Source: an uncultured Mycoplasmatota bacterium
GTDB lineage: Bacteria > Bacillota_I > Bacilli_A > RF39 > UBA660
DNA length: 14,049 nucleotides
Direction: 5' to 3'
Assembly: GCA_900546745.1 (NCBI GenBank)
Contig: URDT01000031.1
Coordinates: 1-14,049 of the forward strand
Shown: one piece after another, positions 7,955-13,486 of the stretch
How positions within the stretch are numbered: position 1 is the stretch's first letter
Layout: every line of letters begins with the position of its first letter
Program-made: the position numbers and the translations under genes
Notes under the pieces: generated by a model
Told to the model about the DNA's origin: nothing
The model's database searches: none
The model's input: only the letters and a program-made list of their open reading frames with translations

Positions 7955-8707
7955 ATGAAAAAATCTTTGTATCAATTTATCGAAGAAACAAAAGGAAAAA
8001 AAATTGATGTACCGTGGAAAAGTAAGAATGATTTGAAAGGAGAATGTGTTAGTTTAATTCAGCAATATGCAAGTCAATGTTTGAATCAACCAGCTAAGCC
8101 TAGAGGACATGCTGTTGATTGGATTAAGTCTTATGTTAATGAGGGACTTGGACATACTGTATCAGACCAAAAAACGGGTGATATTATAGTGTTTCCAAAA
8201 GAAGCACAAGGTAAAGGACACATTGCTATATATGTAGATGGTAAATTATATGATCAAAATAATTTAAGACATGACAATGGATGTGCAGGATATGGAGATA
8301 TATTTAGTTGGGATTTTGTTACATTAAGGCCTAATACGGATGTAATAGTTAGTGATCCTAAACAAACAAATACAACAGAATGTGATCAAATTTTAAGGGT
8401 TGGTTCTGTTGTTAAAATTGATAAAATATTAACTGTTACACAAGTAGATGAAAAAAACAATTTAATTGCTATTAAAGAATTAACTGGACCAGCCTCTGCA
8501 AGTTATCATTGGTTTGATCCTACAAATTTCGAAGTAGTTGAAGGTAATGTAGCACAACAAATTTGTTCAGTTGGATGTAAGGTTAAATTAAAAGGAGAAT
8601 ATACTGTCCAAGAATTAACAAAGACAACAGATTGGGCTTGTAAATTACAAATAGGAAACAGAACTAATTGGGTTTGGACAAGCCCTTGCTATGAAATTAA
8701 AGATTAA
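7955..8707 (+). CDS. Endolysin: CHAP hydrolase with two C-terminal SH3-like repeats
   Basis: A 250-residue peptidoglycan hydrolase that would cleave the host wall for phage release. Residues about 20-125 form a CHAP domain: nucleophile Cys31 in GECVSLIQQY, His89 in GHIAIYV, and a third polar residue near Asp100/Asn102 in YDQNN. A Thr/Asn-rich linker (127-144) leads to two related modules, about 145-196 (VGSVVKIDKILTVTQV...HWFDPTNFEVV) and 203-249 (VGCKVKLKGEYTVQEL...NWVWTSPCYEI). These look like a duplicated SH3-like wall-binding domain. Several Cys occur in the C-terminal half (143, 204, 208, 229, 245), which is unusual. ATG 7955 is the start because GGAGAG (7941-7946) precedes it by 8 bases; a GTG at 7931 in frame lies upstream of that site. 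No signal peptide is present, so export would need a holin. Amidase versus endopeptidase activity cannot be told. Confidence 0.9.
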   Translation: MKKSLYQFIEETKGKKIDVPWKSKNDLKGECVSLIQQYASQCLNQPAKPRGHAVDWIKSYVNEGLGHTVSDQKTGDIIVFPKEAQGKGHIAIYVDGKLYDQNNLRHDNGCAGYGDIFSWDFVTLRPNTDVIVSDPKQTNTTECDQILRVGSVVKIDKILTVTQVDEKNNLIAIKELTGPASASYHWFDPTNFEVVEGNVAQQICSVGCKVKLKGEYTVQELTKTTDWACKLQIGNRTNWVWTSPCYEIKD

Positions 8708-8716
8708 TACGATAAA

Positions 8717-8745
8717 ATCTAGTCATATTGACTAGGTCTTTTTTT
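8717..8745 (+). terminator. Terminator of the phage late/lysis operon
   Basis: CTAGTCA-TAT-TGACTAG is a perfect 7-bp hairpin, extendable by T-G and A-T pairs, followed by C and seven T. It lies 10 bases after the endolysin stop and closes the tail-lysis operon. Confidence 0.85.
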
Positions 8746-8772
8746 GATACAAAAACTTATTAAGTTATTTTT

Positions 8773-8780
8773 TTCGACAA
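8773..8780. promoter_or_regulatory. Possible Spo0A box (TTCGACAA / TTGTCGAA)
   Basis: The reverse strand reads TTTGTCGAA, identical to the core of the Spo0A binding box. It precedes the micro-ORF by about 50 bases. A 7-base match of this kind is expected about once by chance in a window this size, and I see no second box beside it, so this is only a candidate. Confidence 0.2.
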
Positions 8781-8831
8781 ATATCTACAATAGTCAGTGT
8801 TAGTATATGTCCTCACAAGGGGGATTTAAGA

Positions 8832-8903
8832 ATGAAAAGAAAAAAATTAATCGTAGAATTTGTAATTATAACTATATTGTATTTAATTGTAAAATTTATT
8901 TAA
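8832..8903 (+). CDS. Micro-ORF: 23-residue hydrophobic peptide
   Basis: ATG 8832 to TAA 8903 encodes 23 residues: MKRKK followed by a continuous hydrophobic run (LIVEFVIITILYLIVKFI), enough for one membrane helix. AAGGGGG (8817-8823) lies 8 bases upstream, a better ribosome site than many of the phage genes have. The peptide resembles in size and design the membrane toxins of type I toxin-antitoxin loci, and also small phage membrane peptides. It sits between the late terminator and the candidate attachment site, a common place for lysogeny-expressed extras. A tandem 12-bp repeat begins 5 bases after the stop. I see no clear terminator or antisense promoter, so the toxin idea is speculative. 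Confidence 0.35.
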   Translation: MKRKKLIVEFVIITILYLIVKFI

Positions 8904-8907
8904 TTTT

Positions 8908-8931
8908 GGTCTTGTTTTTGGTCTTGTTTTT
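8908..8931 (+). repeat. Tandem direct repeat, 2 x 12 bp
   Basis: GGTCTTGTTTTT occurs twice without a gap, and the run of four T before the first copy extends the match. The copies lie about 140-175 bases from the candidate attachment core. Possible roles are integrase arm-type sites or a structured tail of the micro-ORF transcript; neither is shown. Confidence 0.6.
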
Positions 8932-9069
8932 GTCAAATATTGTGATGTTTTTGATGTCTTTTATATACCAAATCAATGGCAAAAGGTTGACAAAATGTGT
9001 TGATTTATAAGGAAAAATTCAATATTTATTGTAATATAAGGGTAAATATAAATTGTATGTGATTAGTTC

Positions 9070-9085
9070 CTCCTCAGCTCCACCA
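9070..9085 (+). other. Candidate attR: 3' end of tmRNA or tRNA-Ala at phage/host junction
   Basis: CAGCTCCACCA (9075-9085) has the form of a 7-base acceptor strand, A73 discriminator and CCA end. T at the position equivalent to 70 would pair with G3, the alanine identity found in tmRNA and tRNA-Ala. No T-arm (TTCRA) or body is present upstream, so this is a fragment and not a functional gene. It sits after the last phage gene and before a terminator that would suit the original RNA gene. Phages that integrate into tRNA/tmRNA 3' ends leave exactly this displaced copy at the distal end. The intact gene and integrase would lie outside the window to the left. Confidence 0.5.
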
Positions 9086-9096
9086 GATAGATTGAT

Positions 9097-9115
9097 ACTC
9101 AGGAGCACCCTGAGT
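9097..9115 (+). other. Perfect hairpin after the RNA 3' end
   Basis: ACTCAGG-AGCAC-CCTGAGT, 7 bp with a 5-base loop, 11 bases after the CCA. No T-run follows, so it is not a terminator by itself; it may be a 3' trailer structure that guides RNA maturation. GGAGC...TGAG within it could also pair with CTCAGCTCC of the candidate att core. Confidence 0.55.
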
Positions 9116-9129
9116 TTAGATAATATATT

Positions 9130-9155
9130 ACTAACTAGAGATAGTTAGTTTTTTT
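9130..9155 (+). terminator. Intrinsic terminator downstream of the att/RNA fragment
   Basis: ACTAACTA-GAGA-TAGTTAGT, an 8-bp stem with a GAGA loop, followed by seven T. It is probably the original terminator of the RNA gene used for integration. Its stem is nearly the same as that of the terminator at 10786-10810. Confidence 0.8.
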
Positions 9156-9175
9156 ATAAGAAATTAGTAAAATTA

Positions 9176-9184
9176 TGATATAAT
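9176..9184 (+). promoter_or_regulatory. Extended -10 promoter candidate
   Basis: TGATATAAT: a perfect TATAAT with TG one base upstream, about 30 bases before ATG 9214. No convincing -35 is seen at 16-18 bases, as is allowed for extended -10 promoters. Confidence 0.45.
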
Positions 9185-9213
9185 AATGATAATTTATTAA
9201 TGGGGTGTAATTA

Positions 9214-10134
9214 ATGGAAAAGTTAAAAGAAAAAAATGTCAAAGATAAACGAAATAATAGTTATAATTGTGAAAAAGAATTATTTTTAGATAAAAAATTA
9301 GAAGACTTTTTTCCAAAAGATGGTCGCTGGTGTAATAATTGTTTTTATCAATCAAAATTAGTAGAAAAAAGAAACTTTCCTTGCCATATAAGAGATGATA
9401 ATTGGTTAGCTGATTTGATATTAAAACAGTATAATATAGATTTTTTAGAAAAAGATACCATTTTAAATTATATAGTTACATCTGAAAAATTTAATAAATT
9501 GAGACATGAATACGAGCAAAAAATAGTTAGTTGGCAAATAGATTGGATGCGTAATGGTGGAGAAAATTGGATAATTGATGAAGAATTGGGTGGAAATTTA
9601 TATTTGTTTGGAACCAAATGTGATTATGCTTTCAGAAAAGGTATAGTAGATACCTTACTAGCTATTGGAATGAGTATAGATGCCATAGAAGAAGGTATTG
9701 AGAAAAATGCAGATAAATGGAGAGAGAATCTCATGAGAATTGCTTTCTATAATTTGTATTCAGTTTCAAAATTTAATACAAATCAAACATTACCACAACC
9801 TAGCCAAGAACATTATGAAAAGTGGTTGAAATTAAGATTATATGAATACTATATAGAACATAAAAATTCTGTAGACAAATATGGGAAAATATTACCTGAA
9901 ATGCAAATGACAGAATCAGAAGTTATAGAATTAAAAGAATGGCTAAAAAAAGCTCACGAAGAAAGATTGAAGCAAATTGAAGAATATAAAAAAATAAGTG
10001 ATTTTTCTGCAATAAATGGATGTAATATTGTAATTGCTCCAGAAATTGAAAATTTAAGTTGTTCAAAACAGAATCAAGCTCAAACTTCCAACAAACGAAA
10101 ATATTTAATAAAACAATTATTTAAAAAATTATAA
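9214..10134 (+). CDS. Hypothetical protein with CxxC...CH cluster
   Basis: A 306-residue soluble protein I do not recognise. The N-terminal 35 residues are Lys/Asn-rich and probably disordered. Next comes a WCNNC motif (Cys40, Cys43) with PCH at Cys57-His58, spacing C-x2-C-x13-CH, which could bind one zinc. The middle (about 100-195) is helical with many Trp (WQIDWMRNGGENWIIDEELGG, ADKWRENLMRIAFYNLY), and 235-260 is a charged helix. The tail is basic (KRKYLIKQLFKKL). GGGG (9202-9205) stands 8 bases before the ATG. It is the first gene beyond the candidate phage junction, with its own likely promoter, so it may be chromosomal or a relic of an earlier insertion at the same hotspot. No function assigned. 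Confidence 0.75.
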   Translation: MEKLKEKNVKDKRNNSYNCEKELFLDKKLEDFFPKDGRWCNNCFYQSKLVEKRNFPCHIRDDNWLADLILKQYNIDFLEKDTILNYIVTSEKFNKLRHEYEQKIVSWQIDWMRNGGENWIIDEELGGNLYLFGTKCDYAFRKGIVDTLLAIGMSIDAIEEGIEKNADKWRENLMRIAFYNLYSVSKFNTNQTLPQPSQEHYEKWLKLRLYEYYIEHKNSVDKYGKILPEMQMTESEVIELKEWLKKAHEERLKQIEEYKKISDFSAINGCNIVIAPEIENLSCSKQNQAQTSNKRKYLIKQLFKKL

Positions 10135-10203
10135 TAGATAAAGAGAATTTAAATTTGATATTTATAATCATTGAAAAAAGTAAAAACGAATAATCTGTAT
10201 TTT

Positions 10204-10211
10204 AAAGGGGG
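10204..10211 (+). promoter_or_regulatory. Strong ribosome binding site of the 182-aa protein gene
   Basis: AAAGGGGG, 9 bases before ATG 10221. The 86-base gap upstream contains TATAAT at 10163-10168, but no matching -35 is visible. Confidence 0.6.
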
Positions 10212-10220
10212 AAAATCTAG

Positions 10221-10769
10221 ATGATTGTATTTAATGGTGGACTAACTATAGAGCAGGTAAAAAAATTGAAAGATGATATTTCTATTATTTATGATAGGAT
10301 ACCTTATAAGGAAGCATATGCTCATAGAAAGAATACATTTGACTATGTCCCAGAAGAATTACGGGGTGCTCCAATAGAAAAATTTAAACAATATATATCA
10401 GATGATTGCTTTTTAAAACAATATATATTTTTTGCTAAATATTTAAAAGCAACATTAGAATTTTGTAATAATTCATGTAAAAAAAATTATATTATGATAT
10501 GTGACATAGAAGAGGATGTTTTAAATCAATATGTGGGAGTTGGTAATTATGATGACTATAGAATTGAATACCGATTACCAAGAAAATTCGTTACCTCCAA
10601 AAATATTGTAGATTTTTTATATTTTGAACCTTATGATGACCAACAAATGGCCAACTTCAAAAAAAGATATGCAGATCTATATGAAATTCCTCCAGAAGAA
10701 GATAAAAAAGCAAAAACATTAATTTTAGAAAAAAAATTACAATTTAATGGAGATAGAATTTGGAAATAA
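10221..10769 (+). CDS. Hypothetical protein, 182 aa
   Basis: A soluble acidic/aromatic protein without signal peptide or membrane segment. I do not recognise the family. Visible blocks are IYDRIPYKEAYAHRKNTFDYVPEELRG (24-50), a Cys-containing helix (LEFCNNSCKKN), then IMICDIEEDVLNQYVGVGNYDDYRIEYRLPRKFV and NIVDFLYFEPYDDQQM. The last two look like a well-ordered alpha/beta core with conserved-looking Asp/Glu/Tyr. That layout loosely recalls small ADP-ribosyltransferase-like folds, but no catalytic triad can be assigned and I make no claim. It follows the 306-aa gene by 86 bases and is closed by its own terminator, so the two may be co-transcribed. Confidence 0.75.
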   Translation: MIVFNGGLTIEQVKKLKDDISIIYDRIPYKEAYAHRKNTFDYVPEELRGAPIEKFKQYISDDCFLKQYIFFAKYLKATLEFCNNSCKKNYIMICDIEEDVLNQYVGVGNYDDYRIEYRLPRKFVTSKNIVDFLYFEPYDDQQMANFKKRYADLYEIPPEEDKKAKTLILEKKLQFNGDRIWK

Positions 10770-10785
10770 ATTTTTGTGATAAATG

Positions 10786-10810
10786 ACTAACTGTTTCTAG
10801 TTAGTTTTTT
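10786..10810 (+). terminator. Intrinsic terminator after the 182-aa protein gene
   Basis: ACTAACT, loop GTTTCT, AGTTAGT, followed by a T-run to 10810. The stem matches that of the terminator at 9130-9155, although loop and flanks differ. Confidence 0.8.
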
Positions 10811-10827
10811 AATTAATTAAAATATAG

Positions 10828-10833
10828 TATAAT
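10828..10833 (+). promoter_or_regulatory. -10 element for the membrane protein gene
   Basis: TATAAT 22 bases before ATG 10855, with AAGGAG (10843-10848) in between. The only possible -35 at 17 bases is the T-run of the preceding terminator (TTTTTT), which is weak. Confidence 0.4.
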
Positions 10834-10854
10834 AGTATTAGTAAGGAGCTTTTT

Positions 10855-12474
10855 ATGAAAAAGAGAAAAAATGTTATTGTTATGTTACTTAGTACATTAT
10901 TATCTATTTTTTTAATAGTAGGGAATAGTTTTAAGAAGAAAGGTAGTTTTGAATTCATTACAAACCATTTAATAATTCATACTGTTACTTTTTTAATATT
11001 AATTTTTATATTTTATAAAGTAATATCATTTTTATTTAAAAAGTTAGATAATATCAAATGGAAAGAAAGTCAAGAATTCAATAAAATTATTAAAATATTT
11101 AATGAATATCCATTTTTATTTTGCTTCATTATTATTTTAATTTGTTGGTTGCCTTATATTATTTCTTTTTATCCAGCCATTCTATCTCCAGATCCAAGCT
11201 ACCAAATTATGCAATTTTTTCATATAGATAATAAATATTCTACATATTCTATTTTGTTAGATCCTTCTGTTATTATTACAAACCATCATCCAGTTATTCA
11301 TACACTTTTACTTGGAAGTATGGTAAAAATAGGTACTTTATTAGGTAGTGTCAATATAGGCTTATTTTTGTATAGTATTATTCAAATACTTATATTATCA
11401 AGTACCTTATCTTATACAATTGTCTTTTTAAAAAATATTAAAATTCCAAAAAAATATTTATTGTTATGTTTAATTATTTATGCTTTAACACCAGTATTTC
11501 CATTTTATAGTATGAGTGCAGTAAAAGATGTAATCTTTGGAAGTTTGATTATTTTATATATCATTTCTATTTATCAATTTATGAATAAAAAAGAAATTAC
11601 ATTCAAAGACATGTTAAAAGAATTATTATTAATGATTTTGATTATATTATTTAGAAATAATGGTTTTCATGTTATTTTGTTATCATTTCCATTCTTACTT
11701 TTTTATAAAAATAAAAAACAAATTTTAATGATATTTTTGTTAATGTTAACTTTTAATGTAACTTATAATAAAGTGATACTTCCATATTTTAAAATTACGC
11801 CTTCTAGTATCCGTGAAGTATTATCCATCCCATTTCAGCAAACGGCTAGGTATGTTAATGAATATGATTCTGAAGTGAGTGGAAAAGATAAAAAAATAAT
11901 TGATCAAATATTAGAATACGATACGCTAGCCACTCGATATAATCCAGAATTAGCCGATCCTGTCAAAAATAAATTTAACCGTTATTACAAATCGGAAGAT
12001 TTAAAAGAATATTTTAAGGTGTGGAAAAAGGAATTATTCAAACATCCTATTACTTACATAGAAGCCACTGTTCATAATACGTATGGTTATTTTTATCCAT
12101 TTAAAACAAATTGGTATTTTTATCATAAATATGATACTAGAATTGTAAAAATAGGTTTTGATTATCACTATAATTCTCTTAGTTCAGAAAGAAATTTTTT
12201 AACGATTATTGCTACCATATTTCCTTATATTCCTGTAATTGGTTTTCTTGTAAATATTGGATTTAATAGTTGGATATTACTGTTTATGGCTTGTTATTTG
12301 ATTTATCAAAAGAAATATAAAAGTCTTGTTGTTTTATTACCATCCTTTGTCTTATTGTTAGTTTGTATTGCATCTCCAGCAAATACATATTTCAGATATG
12401 CTTTACCTAATATTTTTGCAATGCCATTACTATTTGGAATCTTCTTAAAAGATTGTGAAACTAAAAAAATGTAA
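10855..12474 (+). CDS. Polytopic membrane protein, DUF6020/GT-C-like
   Basis: A 539-residue integral membrane protein with roughly 10-12 hydrophobic segments. These include two near the N-terminus (6-25, 39-61), a dense block from 87 to 300 and a C-terminal cluster from about 445 to 535. Between them is a soluble, probably extracytoplasmic loop (about 310-440) rich in Tyr, Lys and Asp. Pattern and motifs fit the DUF6020 family, which I believe is related to GT-C lipid-linked glycosyltransferases. The motifs are SPDPSYQ in the first large loop (Asp113), NHHP (143-146), SAVKD (221-225) and FRNNG (266-270). Asp113 would be the counterpart of the GT-C acidic loop residue. Such proteins act on surface polysaccharides or glycolipids, but the substrate is unknown. 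The start has AAGGAG 6 bases upstream. The gene downstream begins 43 bases later with no terminator between, so read-through is likely. Confidence 0.75.
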   Translation: MKKRKNVIVMLLSTLLSIFLIVGNSFKKKGSFEFITNHLIIHTVTFLILIFIFYKVISFLFKKLDNIKWKESQEFNKIIKIFNEYPFLFCFIIILICWLPYIISFYPAILSPDPSYQIMQFFHIDNKYSTYSILLDPSVIITNHHPVIHTLLLGSMVKIGTLLGSVNIGLFLYSIIQILILSSTLSYTIVFLKNIKIPKKYLLLCLIIYALTPVFPFYSMSAVKDVIFGSLIILYIISIYQFMNKKEITFKDMLKELLLMILIILFRNNGFHVILLSFPFLLFYKNKKQILMIFLLMLTFNVTYNKVILPYFKITPSSIREVLSIPFQQTARYVNEYDSEVSGKDKKIIDQILEYDTLATRYNPELADPVKNKFNRYYKSEDLKEYFKVWKKELFKHPITYIEATVHNTYGYFYPFKTNWYFYHKYDTRIVKIGFDYHYNSLSSERNFLTIIATIFPYIPVIGFLVNIGFNSWILLFMACYLIYQKKYKSLVVLLPSFVLLLVCIASPANTYFRYALPNIFAMPLLFGIFLKDCETKKM

Positions 12475-12491
12475 TTTTATTATTTTTATGA

Positions 12492-12510
12492 TAGAATGAT
12501 AATAGGAGAG
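12492..12510 (+). promoter_or_regulatory. Possible extended -10 and ribosome site for the flavin-reductase-like gene
   Basis: TAGAAT (12492-12497) preceded by TGA, then AGGAGAG (12504-12510), 7 bases before ATG 12518. No clear -35 is visible, so the promoter part is weak; the ribosome site is convincing and selects ATG 12518 over the out-of-frame ATG at 12514. Confidence 0.4.
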
Positions 12511-12517
12511 TGTATGA

Positions 12518-13456
12518 ATGAAAGAAATAGAAGAATATAGTGGATTTAGAGATTTAAGAATTGTGGATAACTTTTATCAAACTTCCAGTTTTTTTCCTAT
12601 GCCAACTACAGAAATCGGTACATTAAGTGAAAATGGAGAAACAAATTTAGGATCCTATTCCTTATGTTTTCCTTATTATATTGCTGGAAAAGATTACTAT
12701 GCAATGGTATTATGTTGTAGAAATAGTTCTAATACAGCAAAAAATATATTAAGAACTGGAAAATGTACGATTAATTTTATTCCGGATAATAAAAAATATT
12801 TTAAAGAAGCTGTTCGTTTAGGATATCCAGGAGAAACAACCGAAGAAAAAATGAAAAAAACTATTTTTCATTTAGTAGATGGAAAAAGCTGTAAAGAACA
12901 TTCTGAACAATATCCTAAAATAATCAAAGAAGCTTTTCAAGTTTTTGAGTGTACATGGGTAAGAGAATTAGATGGGGCAGAAAATGATAAAGTTCAAGAT
13001 GAATATTTACCACCATATCATCAATTTAATGGAATTACGAGTCAATTTGGTGCACATTTTATTTTAAAAATAGATCATATTTTAATGAAACCAAAATATT
13101 ATGATGCCATTTTAAATGGTGTAACAGCATCGTCTTTTCCAAATGTTCCTGTGGATTATGGTTATCGTGATAATAAAAACTTTTGGTATACTACATTTAA
13201 GAAACCAAAAAAAGAACCAATTCCTTCTAGTAAAGGCATTAGTTTAGATACTGCTAAATATGCTGCTTCTAGAATTGATCCAGAAATAAAATTTACAGAT
13301 GAAGCATGTATGAAATTAGTAAAAGTCCCTAGAGTATTTTTAAATACTGTTTTAAAAGGATGTGTAACCTGGGCAAAGGAAAATCATGTTACATTAATTA
13401 CAGAAAAAGAAATGAATATGATTCAAGATAAAAGAAATCAAGAAAAAAATAAATAA
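12518..13456 (+). CDS. Flavin reductase-like (FMN-binding split barrel) protein with C-terminal PCP_red-like segment
   Basis: A 312-residue cytoplasmic protein. Residues about 15-215 resemble flavin-reductase/flavoredoxin-type FMN-binding split-barrel proteins: FFPMPTTEIGTLSENGETNLGSYSLCFPYYI, YYAMVLCCRNSSNTAKNILRTGKCTINFI, then AFQVFECTWVREL and FILKIDHILM. These usually bind FMN and reduce flavins or small substrates with NAD(P)H. Residues about 256-305 (FTDEACMKLVKVPRVFL...VTWAKENHVTLITEKEMNMI) match the pattern of the PCP_red domain. That domain is a short helical module of light-independent protochlorophyllide reductase that also occurs fused to other redox proteins. No Cys-rich iron-sulfur motif is seen. 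The gene follows the membrane protein closely and ends at a strong terminator. Substrate unknown; the split-barrel call is stronger than the C-terminal call. Confidence 0.75.
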   Translation: MKEIEEYSGFRDLRIVDNFYQTSSFFPMPTTEIGTLSENGETNLGSYSLCFPYYIAGKDYYAMVLCCRNSSNTAKNILRTGKCTINFIPDNKKYFKEAVRLGYPGETTEEKMKKTIFHLVDGKSCKEHSEQYPKIIKEAFQVFECTWVRELDGAENDKVQDEYLPPYHQFNGITSQFGAHFILKIDHILMKPKYYDAILNGVTASSFPNVPVDYGYRDNKNFWYTTFKKPKKEPIPSSKGISLDTAKYAASRIDPEIKFTDEACMKLVKVPRVFLNTVLKGCVTWAKENHVTLITEKEMNMIQDKRNQEKNK

Positions 13457-13458
13457 AG

Positions 13459-13486
13459 AATCTACACGAATAACGTGTAGATTTTT
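13459..13486. terminator. Bidirectional terminator between convergent genes
   Basis: AATCTACACG-AATAA-CGTGTAGATT, a perfect 10-bp stem. It is followed by a five-T run in the + direction and by a T-rich stretch (CTTTATTTATTTTTTT) in the - direction. It serves the flavin-reductase-like gene and, being directly after the TAA of the opposing gene, the collagen-like gene too. Confidence 0.85.

Larger units (their letters stand above)
8746..9069. other. Non-coding right end of prophage
   Basis: About 320 bases without a long gene between the late terminator and the candidate attachment core. Apart from the micro-ORF, the repeat and the single TTCGACAA site, I see an isolated TTGACA (8987-8992) with no -10 at a usable distance, and T-rich sequence. 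A 67-codon frame from 8807 to 9010 reads through the repeat but has no fitting ribosome site. Confidence 0.5.

Noticed and set aside
8987..8992. TTGACA as a -35 element
   Set aside because: No -10 hexamer at 16-18 bases; the only candidate (TATAAG) is about 13 bases away.
8807..9010. 67-codon frame spanning the prophage right end
   Set aside because: No ribosome site before its start; it overlaps the better supported micro-ORF and reads through a T-rich tandem repeat.
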